A stretch of DNA of 64,000 bases from an uncultured Christensenella sp. (GTDB taxonomy: Bacteria > Bacillota > Clostridia > Christensenellales > UBA3700). The notes below the pieces were generated by a model, which was given only the letters and a program-made list of their open reading frames with translations, searched no databases and was not told where the DNA came from. This document shows, in pieces, positions 50,426 to 59,311 of the stretch. The stretch covers positions 70,897 to 134,896 of the forward strand of contig CASEHD010000003.1 of assembly GCA_949287655.1 (NCBI GenBank), in the 5' to 3' direction. A program made the translations under genes and the position numbers. The stretch's first letter is position 1; each line of letters opens with the position of its first letter.

Positions 50426-51734
50426 TTGCCAGCGCCTTTACTATCCCGTCGAAATGCCTTCCTCTCTGCATATAGTCTGCATACCTGTCGTAGCTCGAAG
50501 TCGAAGGAGAAAAAAGAAGATTCTTGCTGTCCTTGTAAGAGAGACTTATCTCTACCGCGCGCTCGAGCGTGGCAGTCTTAACGACGGAATACCGCGCGTC
50601 GTCGGGCGCCCATTTTATTATCTCGTCGCTGTTGTCGCCGCAGCACACGATATGCGCGACGTTTTCAGGAAGTCTTGCGAAAAAGCTTTCGTAACTTATC
50701 TTCTTGTCCCAGCCGCCGACGATGAGAGTCGTCGCGCCGTCCATAGCTTCGCACGCTCTGACCGTGCTGTCGATGTTCGTGGACTTAGAATCGTTGTATA
50801 TTTTAAGGTCTTTCAGAGTCTTTATCAGTTCTATCCTGTATTTCGGCGGTCTGAACTCTCTGACGGCAAGCGCAATCATGTCAGTCTTTACCCCGTACAG
50901 CTTTGCGACAAGGACCGAAGCGAGTACGTCCGAAAGATTGTGTTTCCCTTTGAGAGGCACGTCGTCGACCGCGCATATTCTTTCGCGCTTCTTTCCGTCG
51001 TCGAAAAATATCTCTCCGTCCTCCGCGTACGCGCCCTTAACTTTGTTCTGCGCGGAAAACCAGAATATCTCCGCTTTTATATGTACCGCGAAAGAAGACA
51101 CGACCGGGTCGTCCGCGTTGAGGATAGCAAAATCCTTTTCACTCTGATTTTCAAATATTCTCGCTTTGAGCCGCGTATATTCTTCAAAGGTCTTATGCCT
51201 TTCGATATGATCGGGCGTAACGTTCAGACACACAGCGAATCGCGGCGCGAAGTCCACCGTCGTTTCCAGTTGAAAACTGGATGTTTCGAGGATCGCTACC
51301 GCTCCCGCAAGTCTGTCCGCCGCAGAAGAAAAAGGAACGCCGATATTGCCCAGCGCATACGCTTCTATGCCCGCGTGGTCGAACACCTCTTTTATCAGCG
51401 AAACGGTAGTCGTCTTTCCGTTCGTTCCCGTCACCGCTACGAGATTGCCTTTGCAGCAACGATATCCGAGTTCTATCTCCGCTATCACCTCTATGCCCTT
51501 AGCTTTCGCGCCGCATATCACCGGATGCGTGACCGGTACCGCGGGGTTTACGACGACGGTCTCAACGTCTTCGAGCACGTTTTCAAGGCTCATACCTCTT
51601 CTGTTTTCTATTTCGCCGTCGACCGGATCGCCTTCGGCGTCGTCGAAACACACCGCTTCACGCCCGAGACGGCGCAAAAGTCCGTACGCGCTTTTGCCGC
51701 TTTTTCCCCAACCGAGGATCAGAGTTTTGTTCAT
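50418..51734 (-). CDS. murD: UDP-N-acetylmuramoyl-L-alanine--D-glutamate ligase
   Basis: A 438-residue Mur ligase: N-terminal Rossmann domain (LILGWGKSGKSAYGLLRRLG), ATP-binding VAVTGTNGKTTTVSLI, central ILNADDPVV and the C-terminal domain with YNDSKSTNIDSTVRA and GGWDKK. It adds D-Glu in the cytoplasm. It overlaps mraY by 4 bases. Confidence 0.98.
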   Translation of the reverse strand: MNKTLILGWGKSGKSAYGLLRRLGREAVCFDDAEGDPVDGEIENRRGMSLENVLEDVETVVVNPAVPVTHPVICGAKAKGIEVIAEIELGYRCCKGNLVAVTGTNGKTTTVSLIKEVFDHAGIEAYALGNIGVPFSSAADRLAGAVAILETSSFQLETTVDFAPRFAVCLNVTPDHIERHKTFEEYTRLKARIFENQSEKDFAILNADDPVVSSFAVHIKAEIFWFSAQNKVKGAYAEDGEIFFDDGKKRERICAVDDVPLKGKHNLSDVLASVLVAKLYGVKTDMIALAVREFRPPKYRIELIKTLKDLKIYNDSKSTNIDSTVRACEAMDGATTLIVGGWDKKISYESFFARLPENVAHIVCCGDNSDEIIKWAPDDARYSVVKTATLERAVEISLSYKDSKNLLFSPSTSSYDRYADYMQRGRHFDGIVKALANG

Positions 51735-52732
51735 ACGATATACGCAATAAGCGCCACCAACGCGGCAACAAGCGTTATCACCGCATAGTAACCGACTATC
51801 TTGCTCTCCTTTATGCCCTTATATTCCAGGTGATGGTGAAACGGAGCCATTAAAAACACTCGCTTTTTCGTACGCTTGAAATGCAACACCTGCACTATTA
51901 CCGATATGCAGGAGACCACGAACATTATGCCGACTATCGGCGCAAAAAGCGCGTTTTGAGAAAAAACCGCTACGCACGCCGCCGCGCCCCCGACCGCTAA
52001 TGAGCCGGTATCGCCCATAAACACGCTCGCGGGATTGGAGTTGCACCAGAAAAACGCGATCAGCGCGCCGAAAAACGAAAACGCAAACACGGCGAGAGAC
52101 CTGTATTCTTCGGCTAAAAAGGTCCTGCCGCCGTCCGTAAGCGCGACTGCCGAAAACGCGATCATCACGCCGAAAGCCGCGAAATATACCGATCCGCTCG
52201 CCGCTACCAGTCCGTCGAGACCGTCGGTAAGATTTACCGCGTTGCTCATCGCTATGAAAACGAAAGCACAGAAAGGTATATACGCCCACCCGAAGTCTGC
52301 GTATATATCCGTGAAAGGAATCCTGACAACGCTGCCGACCGCGCCGCTCGTGTAGCAGAACGCCGAGACTATCGCGGCGATACCCAACTGTCCGACGACT
52401 TTCTGATAGGCTTTGAGTCCGAGGTTGCGTTTTAATTTTACTTTTATAAAATCGTCCAGAAAACCTATAAGCGCATAGCCGAGAGTAACGCAAAGCGAAA
52501 CCGTCCCCAGCTTCTTCCTGCCGAAGATAAGAACGGCAACGCTTACGCCGATAAGAAACATTACCCCGCCCATCGTCGGAGTGCCCTTCTTTCCCTCATG
52601 CTTATCCACGTAAAAAAGTATGGTCTGGCTCGCCTTCGCGCGTTTTGCGAAAGCTATGACGGGGCGCGACATAAGCGCGGTAACGATGAACGCTGTCAGC
52701 GCGGATAAAAGAAGCCTTAAAGTCAGGTCCAT
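51731..52732 (-). CDS. mraY: Phospho-N-acetylmuramoyl-pentapeptide transferase
   Basis: A 333-residue protein with about ten membrane helices. Family motifs: KKGTPTMGGVMFL, GYALIGFLDDFIKV (catalytic aspartates), NAVNLTDGLDGLV and MGDTGSLAVGG, ending with APFHHHLEYKG. It makes lipid I from UDP-MurNAc-pentapeptide and undecaprenyl phosphate. It follows murE with a 1-base overlap; murF, normally between them, is absent. Confidence 0.98.
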   Translation of the reverse strand: MDLTLRLLLSALTAFIVTALMSRPVIAFAKRAKASQTILFYVDKHEGKKGTPTMGGVMFLIGVSVAVLIFGRKKLGTVSLCVTLGYALIGFLDDFIKVKLKRNLGLKAYQKVVGQLGIAAIVSAFCYTSGAVGSVVRIPFTDIYADFGWAYIPFCAFVFIAMSNAVNLTDGLDGLVAASGSVYFAAFGVMIAFSAVALTDGGRTFLAEEYRSLAVFAFSFFGALIAFFWCNSNPASVFMGDTGSLAVGGAAACVAVFSQNALFAPIVGIMFVVSCISVIVQVLHFKRTKKRVFLMAPFHHHLEYKGIKESKIVGYYAVITLVAALVALIAYIV

Positions 52733-54162
52733 TACAGCCCCAGCGCCTTATTGAGTTCCCCGCTGTCGCTGTACGGGGTCTTTACGTTATTTTCGTCGAT
52801 ATAACCTTCGCTTCCCTTGCCTGCAATAAGCACGACGTCTCCTTTGCCGGCAAGTTCGACTGCCAGGGCTATCGCGCGGCTTCTGTCCAGCTCAACGAAT
52901 ATCTTGTTCTTTTTGCGTATTCCGGAGAGTATGTCGTCGGCTATCGACTCTCTGCTCTCCGTGCGAGGATTGTCGCTGGTCACGACTACTATATCCGACA
53001 TTTCGCCCGCTATTTTTCCCATGATCGGACGTTTGGACACGTCGCGGTCTCCGCCGCACCCGAACACGGTGATAAGCTTGCCCTTGCAAAGTTTCGCCCC
53101 TTCTTTGAGAAGGTTGTAAAGCCCGTCCGGAGTGTGCGCGAAGTCAACGACGTATTTTACGCCGCCCGACTCTATCACGTTGAATCTGCCCGACGGCGGG
53201 TCGAGCGTATAAAGACGGTCGGCAATTTCTCCGAGTCCCACTCCCGCCATTCTCGCCGCGGTACACGCGGCAAGCACGTTGTAAACGTTGAATCTGCCGT
53301 ATAGTCTGCAATCGACAGCAACAATGTCGTCCATTATATTCGCGACAAACGAAGATCCTCGCGCGGTGTCTTCGACGTCGATAGCAAAGCTGTCCGCCGG
53401 GTTTTCCAGTCCGTAGCTCACAGACGGGATCAGACATTCGGAAAGTATCTCCCTTCCGCAAGCGTCGTCGACGTTTACCAGCGCGCAACGGGTGTATTCG
53501 GCTGTAAAACAGCTTTTTTTGACCGCCTTATATCTTTTCATATCTCCGAAAAAGTCCAGATGATCCTGCGAAAGATTTGTGAATATACAGATATCGCTGC
53601 ATACGCCGCAGAGTTTTTCCAGATATATCGCGTGAGCCGAAAACTCCATGACCACATACTCGACTCCCGCGTTCTTCATATCCGCGAAAAGCGCGTGCAG
53701 CTCGTACGGGTCGGGCGTAGTCAGAGAAGACGGAAGCTTCTTTCCTCCGTACTCGTAATACATCGTTCCGATAAGCCCCACCTTATAGCCGCCCGCTTCG
53801 AGAAGCTTCGCGGTCACGTACGCGGTCGTGGACTTACCGTTCGTGCCGGTAACCGTTATTATCCTCATTCCGGCGGACGGGTTGCCGAAATAATTGGACG
53901 ATATCAAAGCGTATGCCCTTCTCGTATCCGCGACTTTTATCACCGGAACGGGTTTGCTTCCGAGGTTTTTTGCGGATACGACTGCCGCAGCGCCCGCCGC
54001 GATCGCAGCGTCGCAATATGCGTGACCGTCGCCGTTCACCCCGTGCATACAGATAAAAATATCTCCCGGCTTTACTTTCAGACTGCTCGTGGCTATGCCG
54101 GTTATCTCAACGTCGCCTCCGTCATACGGCGCGACCCCCTGCAACAACTGCGATAATTTCAT
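52732..54162 (-). CDS. murE: UDP-N-acetylmuramoyl-tripeptide synthetase (meso-DAP type)
   Basis: A 476-residue Mur ligase with VTGTNGKSTTAYVTAKLL, FTNLSQDHLDFFGDM, VDFAHTPDGLYNLL and TSDNPRTE. The DNPR motif is the meso-diaminopimelate recognition signature, indicating DAP-type peptidoglycan. AATCGGAGGAAG precedes the ATG. It acts in the cytoplasm, upstream of mraY. Confidence 0.97.
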   Translation of the reverse strand: MKLSQLLQGVAPYDGGDVEITGIATSSLKVKPGDIFICMHGVNGDGHAYCDAAIAAGAAAVVSAKNLGSKPVPVIKVADTRRAYALISSNYFGNPSAGMRIITVTGTNGKSTTAYVTAKLLEAGGYKVGLIGTMYYEYGGKKLPSSLTTPDPYELHALFADMKNAGVEYVVMEFSAHAIYLEKLCGVCSDICIFTNLSQDHLDFFGDMKRYKAVKKSCFTAEYTRCALVNVDDACGREILSECLIPSVSYGLENPADSFAIDVEDTARGSSFVANIMDDIVAVDCRLYGRFNVYNVLAACTAARMAGVGLGEIADRLYTLDPPSGRFNVIESGGVKYVVDFAHTPDGLYNLLKEGAKLCKGKLITVFGCGGDRDVSKRPIMGKIAGEMSDIVVVTSDNPRTESRESIADDILSGIRKKNKIFVELDRSRAIALAVELAGKGDVVLIAGKGSEGYIDENNVKTPYSDSGELNKALGL

Positions 54163-54328
54163 ATTCTTCCTCCGATTGTTTTTTAAGATAATATAATATT
54201 TTCCGCGCGTGCCGGCTGTTCGGGCGAAATTCGCGGGAAAACGACAAAAGCACGCATTTTTTTCTTTTGCGAATTATTGCCGTTCGCGCGCAATATATCC
54301 GCAAAAGTCGCAATTTGTCGTATATTCG

Positions 54329-56224
54329 CTATCCCAGCACGAAATAGACGACGGTGTTCGCGTCTATCTTAGCGCCCGCCGCCGGGAACTGGTAGACAAC
54401 TTTGTTCCCTTCGCCTGCGACCTCGTAAGTAAGCCCCGCCTTTCTCATCGCCTCGCACGCGGCGGTAGCGGAAAGTCCGTCTATATCCGGCATCCCGACC
54501 GAAGACGGAATATTTTCCTGATCGAGCGTCGGTTCAACGCCGTAATACGCGAAAATACTCCTGAATATCTGCCCGACGAGAGGCGCGGCGACGATACTGC
54601 CGTAATATACGTAACCCTCGGGTTCGTCGACTTTGAGCAGACAGAGTATGCGCTCACCGTTTATCTCAGTAAATCCGATAAAGGACGATACGTAAGCGCC
54701 TCTGTCTATCGCGCCGTCTTTGTATTTCTGCGCCGTGCCCGTCTTGCCGCCGATACGGTAACCCGCGACGTACGCGTTCTTGCCGCCGCCCTCTTCGACC
54801 ACGCCGTAAAGGTATTCTCTCATCCGTGCGGAGGTTTGTTCAGACACCGTCTTTCCTTTTACAGTCGGCGTATTGCGGTACGCGAGTTTGCCGTCCTCGC
54901 TGTAAATACTGTCGACGACGTACGGGGCGACCAGTTTTCCGCCGTTTATCACCGAAGCGACCGCCGCGGCAAGCCCTATCGGAGTCACCGCGATCGCCTG
55001 ACCGAAGCCTATCCTCGCGATATCCACCGTCTTTACGCTCTCTTCCGCCAGCATGATGCTGCCGCCTTCGCCGGAAATGTCTATTCCGGTCTTTTGCGTA
55101 AGTCCGAATTTTTCAAAATAGTCGTACATCGTCGAGGCGCCCGCGCTTAGCGCGATATCCATGAACACACAGTTGCACGAGTTCATTATTCCGTGAGCAA
55201 AATCCTGGGAGCCGTGACCTATGCTGCGCCAGCATTTTATCCGCTGACCGTCTACCACTTTATAACCGGGACAATAGTAACTGTCTTTTATGACGCCCGC
55301 CTCGATCCCTATCGCCGAAGTAAGTATCTTAAAGGTTGATCCCGGCTCGTAAACGTCGGTAACCAAAAGGTTTTTCGCACCTGAGAGAAGATACGAAAGA
55401 TCGTTTCTGGGAATGTCGTTGAGATCGAAAGTCGGCGCGCTCGCCATCGCGAGTATCTCGCCGGTATCAGCGTTCATCATAAGGCAGGATGCAGACTTCG
55501 GCGAATAAGTCATTACCGCGTCGTTGACCGCTTTTTCGGCAAAACTCTGCAATTTGAAGTCGATCGTGAGTTTCGCGGTCATCCCTTTTATCGGCGTGAG
55601 ATAACTCGTCACGTTGTCGTCCAGCTCTCTGCCGACAAGATCCGTCTGTGTATAAGACGCGCCGTCGACGCCTTTAAGATAGGCGTTGTAATACTGTTCT
55701 ATGCCGCTCTGTCCTTCGCCGTCCGAATTGGTGAAGCCCAGAAGCTGGGTCGCGAAATTGCCGTAATTGTAATATCTCGTCGCGTCCTCGGTAAAATAAA
55801 CGCCGTCGAAATCGTACGCTGCTATCGTCAGCATCTCGTTTTTTGTGAGCCCGATCGCGACCTTTACCTCAGACACGTCTTTTTTTATCACCTTTTTGTA
55901 AACCGTATCGAAATCCGCACCGGTCGCAGAAGAGATCGCCTTAGCTACTTTATCGTGTTGCGAAAGATCGTTAGGGCGCACATAAACGGTATATGAACTG
56001 CGGGAGCTTGCCAGAACTACGCCGTTGCGGTCGGTAATATCCCCTCTTTCCGCTTTATAAGGCAGATCGCGCGTCCACTGGTCGAGCGCGAGAGTCTGCA
56101 ACCCGCTCCCGTCAATTATCTGGATATAGAAAAGCCTGCAAACAAGCAATAAAAAAAGAAAGACTACCAGGGCGAGCACCGCAGGTAGCTTTCTTTTTAG
56201 TGTGATATGGGAAATTTTGTGCAT
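54329..56224 (-). CDS. spoVD: Class B penicillin-binding protein SpoVD (with one PASTA domain)
   Basis: A 631-residue transpeptidase. Membrane anchor at about 13-33; pedestal domain with ERGDITDRNG; transpeptidase motifs STFK (in EPGSTFKILTSA), SCN (in IMNSCNCVF) and KTG (in GGKTGTAQK); one C-terminal PASTA domain (about 570-630, MPDIDGLSATAACEAMRKAG). SpoVD-type PBPs cross-link cortex peptidoglycan with SpoVE; the same locus can host the division PBP, and only one such gene is here, so a dual role is possible. The 166-base gap after its stop shows no clear terminator. Confidence 0.92.
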   Translation of the reverse strand: MHKISHITLKRKLPAVLALVVFLFLLLVCRLFYIQIIDGSGLQTLALDQWTRDLPYKAERGDITDRNGVVLASSRSSYTVYVRPNDLSQHDKVAKAISSATGADFDTVYKKVIKKDVSEVKVAIGLTKNEMLTIAAYDFDGVYFTEDATRYYNYGNFATQLLGFTNSDGEGQSGIEQYYNAYLKGVDGASYTQTDLVGRELDDNVTSYLTPIKGMTAKLTIDFKLQSFAEKAVNDAVMTYSPKSASCLMMNADTGEILAMASAPTFDLNDIPRNDLSYLLSGAKNLLVTDVYEPGSTFKILTSAIGIEAGVIKDSYYCPGYKVVDGQRIKCWRSIGHGSQDFAHGIMNSCNCVFMDIALSAGASTMYDYFEKFGLTQKTGIDISGEGGSIMLAEESVKTVDIARIGFGQAIAVTPIGLAAAVASVINGGKLVAPYVVDSIYSEDGKLAYRNTPTVKGKTVSEQTSARMREYLYGVVEEGGGKNAYVAGYRIGGKTGTAQKYKDGAIDRGAYVSSFIGFTEINGERILCLLKVDEPEGYVYYGSIVAAPLVGQIFRSIFAYYGVEPTLDQENIPSSVGMPDIDGLSATAACEAMRKAGLTYEVAGEGNKVVYQFPAAGAKIDANTVVYFVLG

Positions 56225-56289
56225 CGAATACCCCTCCGCTTTTTTGTCGTCCTGAGTATCCGACGGGTTTGATTAGTGTCCGTTTCGTC

Positions 56290-56985
56290 TTACTTCGAGA
56301 TGTTTGCCACCCAATCGCAGAAACTGTCGAACCAGTTGGTGTTCTTCTCGTATCCGTAATTCTCGAGGTATCTTACCTCGTCCATCACTACGACTGCGCC
56401 GTCGGCGGTGACCGCCATATTGAGCGCTTCTTCGTTGTACGCCGCTTCGGGCGCTGTCTGCGCTTCCACGCTTCCGCCGCCGAACGCGACCACGTTCGCG
56501 ATTATAAGAGACGCTATGACTGCGACAAGAACGAAATAAACCGCGATAAGCATTTTGGATTTTGCGTTGAGAGAGCGCTTATGAGTTTTTTTCGTCTGAT
56601 ATTCAACGTGCTCGAACGTCGCCGCCTGAGGCGCGGTGTAACCCGCGTTGAAGCCGTACGCGTCCGCGTTGCCGTCGCCGTAACTTGTGCTGCGGTAATC
56701 TCTGAACGTCTCGCTCTGAGGCGCGCCGAATTCGTCGTATCCGCCGAATTCGTCCCTTCTGTACTCTTCGCTCCGATAGTCGTTCTGCTCCGCAGTATAA
56801 TAATCGTCGTAGCAGCGCGGCACTTCGTCGTAATTTCTCTCCTCGAAAGATCTTTCGTACGCGTCGTAGCGCGGCTGCTCTTCATAATATCCGTAACTGC
56901 CGCGGTTGTCGCGATAACCCGCGCCGAACCTGTTATCGACAGGTCTTTCCGTTACTTCCGATCTGAATTCCCTTTCTTTTAACAT
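56290..56985 (-). CDS. Bitopic membrane protein at the ftsL position, with Tyr-rich disordered N-terminus
   Basis: About 231 residues. Residues 1-140 are cytoplasmic, charged and very Tyr/Arg/Asp/Glu-rich (17 tyrosines before residue 117), with no predicted fold; 145-168 are a membrane helix; about 60 residues follow outside the cell. I chose the ATG at 56985 with GGGGTG upstream. It sits between rsmH and spoVD, where ftsL is expected, and shares FtsL topology (single helix, C-terminus outside). It is twice as long as FtsL and lacks a clear leucine-zipper coiled coil. Likely an FtsL analogue by position; not proven. Confidence 0.7.
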   Translation of the reverse strand: MLKEREFRSEVTERPVDNRFGAGYRDNRGSYGYYEEQPRYDAYERSFEERNYDEVPRCYDDYYTAEQNDYRSEEYRRDEFGGYDEFGAPQSETFRDYRSTSYGDGNADAYGFNAGYTAPQAATFEHVEYQTKKTHKRSLNAKSKMLIAVYFVLVAVIASLIIANVVAFGGGSVEAQTAPEAAYNEEALNMAVTADGAVVVMDEVRYLENYGYEKNTNWFDSFCDWVANISK

Positions 56986-57011
56986 CCTATTCACCCCGAA
57001 AACTTTTTATT

Positions 57012-57947
57012 CTACACTCTTTCCGCAATTCTCAGTTTCGCGCTCTGAGCCCGCGGGTTGACGGCGAGTTCCTCTTCGCTTGCCGTCAGCGGTTTTTTCG
57101 TTATTATCTTCACCGTCTGCACCTTGCTGCACGTACATACCGGCTGTTTCGGCGGACATATGCATTTTGCTTCGAGATACTGAAATTCTCTCTTTACTAT
57201 CCTGTCCTCCAGAGAGTGGAAAGTTATCACGCATATCCTTCCGCCCTTGTTCAGTCTTTCCGCCAGCTTTCCGATTATCTCGTCAAGCGCCCTGAGTTCG
57301 TCGTTGACCTCTATCCTTATCGCCTGAAAGGTGCGTTTGCAAGGGTTGCCGCCTTTGAATCTCTCTTTCGGCGGGTACGACTTTTCGACGATCTCCGCAA
57401 GCTGCCCCGTCGTCCTTATCGACTGCTGTTCACGATAACGGATTATGTTCGCCGCTATCTTCCTCGCGTATCTCTCCTCTCCGTATCTGAACAGGATATC
57501 CGCGATGTCGAGTTCGTTGTACTCGTTTACCACGTTGAACGCCGTAAGAAACTGCGTCTTGTCCATTCTCATATCGAGCGGCGCGTCAAAGCGGTAGGAA
57601 AAACCTCTTTCCGCGGCGTCCAGCTGATAGGAAGAAACTCCCAGATCCATAAGCACGCCGTCTATTCTGTCAACGTTCAGTTCGTCAAGCACCTCGTCGG
57701 CTCTCTTAAAATCGCTGTGCACGAACGTAACTTTGTCGCCGTACCCGGCAAGTCTTGACTTTGCATACGCGAGCGCCTCTTCGTCTTTGTCTATCGCAAT
57801 CAGCCTGCCCGTCGTAAGCTTTTTCAAAATCAATTCGCTGTGTCCTCCGCCGCCGAGCGTACAGTCGAGATAAATTCCGTCCTCCCTTATGTTCAGACCT
57901 TCCGTTACCTCTCCCGGCATTACCGGAACGTGAGCAAACTGCGTCAT
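57012..57947 (-). CDS. rsmH: 16S rRNA (cytosine(1402)-N(4))-methyltransferase
   Basis: A 311-residue RsmH: HVPVMPGEVTEGL, the SAM-binding DCTLGGGGHSELIL, DGVLMDLGVSSYQLD, RGFSYRFDAPLDMRMD and VITFHSLEDRIVK. It methylates C1402 of 16S rRNA. The start at 57947 is fixed by an ATGA overlap with the mraZ stop; a longer frame is not conserved. Confidence 0.98.
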   Translation of the reverse strand: MTQFAHVPVMPGEVTEGLNIREDGIYLDCTLGGGGHSELILKKLTTGRLIAIDKDEEALAYAKSRLAGYGDKVTFVHSDFKRADEVLDELNVDRIDGVLMDLGVSSYQLDAAERGFSYRFDAPLDMRMDKTQFLTAFNVVNEYNELDIADILFRYGEERYARKIAANIIRYREQQSIRTTGQLAEIVEKSYPPKERFKGGNPCKRTFQAIRIEVNDELRALDEIIGKLAERLNKGGRICVITFHSLEDRIVKREFQYLEAKCICPPKQPVCTCSKVQTVKIITKKPLTASEEELAVNPRAQSAKLRIAERV

Positions 57948-58399
57948 ATCGAAAGGATATCTTCGAGGCTGGCGACTGCCTGACGGAACTCTTCGGGACT
58001 GCTGACGATGTTGTGCAGTTCTTCCCATTTGTCAGCGTCCCACAGTTCGAGCGAATTGCCCATACCGGCAAAGACGACGTTCTTGTTGATACCCGCGAAC
58101 TTTTTAAGCATCGGAGGAAGAGTGAATCTGTCCTGCCCGTCCTCTTTAAGCTCGCATACGCTGCTGAGGATAAGTCTTGCGGCAGTGGACCTCTCTGTTA
58201 CCGCGATCGAAACGACCTTGGAAAGTTTTGAGATGATCTCGTTCGCCTTATCCTGGGAGATTATGTTCAGACAGCCGTTGCTGTTGATCATAGCGTAAAT
58301 GACGCTGCCCTGACCGCCCAGAGCGGATCTGTACTTGGACGGTATTCTCAGTCTGCCCTTGGGGTCGACTGTCAAAGATACCATTCCCGACATCATCAT
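57944..58399 (-). CDS. mraZ: Transcriptional regulator MraZ
   Basis: A 151-residue protein with two SpoVT/AbrB-like repeats: SLTVDPKGRLRIPSKYRSAL and QDRFTLPPMLKKFAGINKNVVFAGMGNSLELWD. It binds tandem boxes upstream of its own operon and regulates the division cluster. AAGGGAGG precedes the first of three closely spaced ATGs. First gene of the cluster. Confidence 0.97.
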   Translation of the reverse strand: MMMSGMVSLTVDPKGRLRIPSKYRSALGGQGSVIYAMINSNGCLNIISQDKANEIISKLSKVVSIAVTERSTAARLILSSVCELKEDGQDRFTLPPMLKKFAGINKNVVFAGMGNSLELWDADKWEELHNIVSSPEEFRQAVASLEDILSI

Positions 58400-58433
58400 C
58401 GCGCTATACCTCCCTTTGTGATTTTGTACTTAT

Positions 58434-58462
58434 ATTCTATCGTGTATTAAAAACATTGTCAA
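58434..58462 (-). promoter_or_regulatory. SigA promoter of the mraZ division cluster
   Basis: Minus-strand TTGACA (58457-58462), 17-base spacer, TAGAAT (58434-58439), 34 bases upstream of the mraZ ATG. Confidence 0.85.
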
Positions 58463-58470
58463 GATTATAT

Positions 58471-58488
58471 CCACAAATTTCCACTTAT
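58471..58488 (-). promoter_or_regulatory. MraZ-box-like direct repeats
   Basis: Minus-strand AAGTGGAAATTTGTGG: two GTGG units exactly 10 bases apart (58481-58484 and 58471-58474), just upstream of the -35 box. Known MraZ operators are short G-rich direct repeats with about 10-base spacing, so autoregulation is likely. Confidence 0.6.
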
Positions 58489-58527
58489 AAATGTAAACAC
58501 TTGTTCGCATTATTAAAATATCTGGCG

Positions 58528-58608
58528 TTTACTGTTTTTTACTGTCATTTACTATCTATCGGATATTCATTATTTACTGTTAATTACTTGTTATTACTAT
58601 GATTTACT
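58528..58608. repeat. 10-bp-phased TTTACT direct-repeat array
   Basis: On the plus strand, [T/A]TTACT hexamers begin at 58528, 58538 and 58548, then at 58573, 58583, 58593 and 58603. Spacing is exactly 10 bases within each group and 25 bases between groups. It lies 70-150 bases upstream of the mraZ promoter. Such phasing places each hexamer on one face of the helix and suggests a cooperative binding site. Confidence 0.75.
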
Positions 58609-59187
58609 TATAAATTCAAAAAGTGGATATTATTCCCATAAATTCCAAATCCATTTTACTTTTTTATCTCAAAAACGGTGCAAAAGTCAGTCTTTCGGAC
58701 AACGAACGGTACGGTAGGAGATTTTGATATTGAAAACGCTTAATTTTTGCAAAAAACTCTTTTTCGCGCACTGTTTTAAAGTGCAAATCCGTTCTTTTTG
58801 ATGTCACTGTTTTCTCTGCGAAAAACACGCGTTTACGCGCGTCCCAATATATCCCAAACGGTGGAAATTTTCCCCTTTCAGAGGTAAAAATAAATATGTT
58901 TTTCAACCCGTCGATCTCAAAAATCCACCGCTCTTTCCTGAATGCGGCAAAAGAAAAATTTATACAAGGCAGGTAAATTTTCTACTTTTTACGACGTTTT
59001 TCCGTGTAAAGTTTTCCCGGCTGCCTGACTTGTATTCTCTTATTACCACAGCCTTGCCGCCCACAATTTAAAGGGTTTATACTCTTTAATTAAATACTCT
59101 ATATATTACGCGCGCTATGCGCTTGCCCGCGCATTATATCCTTATAATTATATTTTCGATTCCGCCATTATGTATAAGTCTTAAACA
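58609..59187. other. AT-rich intergenic region upstream of the division cluster
   Basis: About 580 bases between the TTTACT array and the phosphoesterase terminator. An 80-codon minus-strand frame (58664-58906) has no ribosome binding site and unconvincing composition. No RNA gene was recognised. Confidence 0.5.
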
Positions 59188-59216
59188 TAAAAAAATACGG
59201 AGCCACTCGGCTCCGT
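59188..59216 (-). terminator. Terminator downstream of the metallophosphoesterase gene
   Basis: Minus-strand ACGGAGCC-gagt-GGCTCCGT (perfect 8-bp stem) followed by ATTTTTTT. It lies about 95 bases after the stop codon. The opposite strand also has TTTTA after the stem, so it may work in both directions. Confidence 0.85.
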
Positions 59217-59311
59217 TTTAAACGGTAATTAAACGATATATTTGACTTTTCGGACTTGGTTTCAGCCGTTTTTTTGTTTTAAGCCCAAAAATAACACCCC
59301 TTTTTGCGCCG

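Noticed and set aside
50343..51788. A 481-codon plus-strand open frame
   Set aside because: It is antisense to murD and the ftsW start, has no ribosome binding site and an Arg/Tyr-rich composition typical of frames opposite real genes.
58664..58906. 80-codon minus-strand frame upstream of mraZ
   Set aside because: No Shine-Dalgarno, no recognisable motif, and located in a low-complexity intergenic region.
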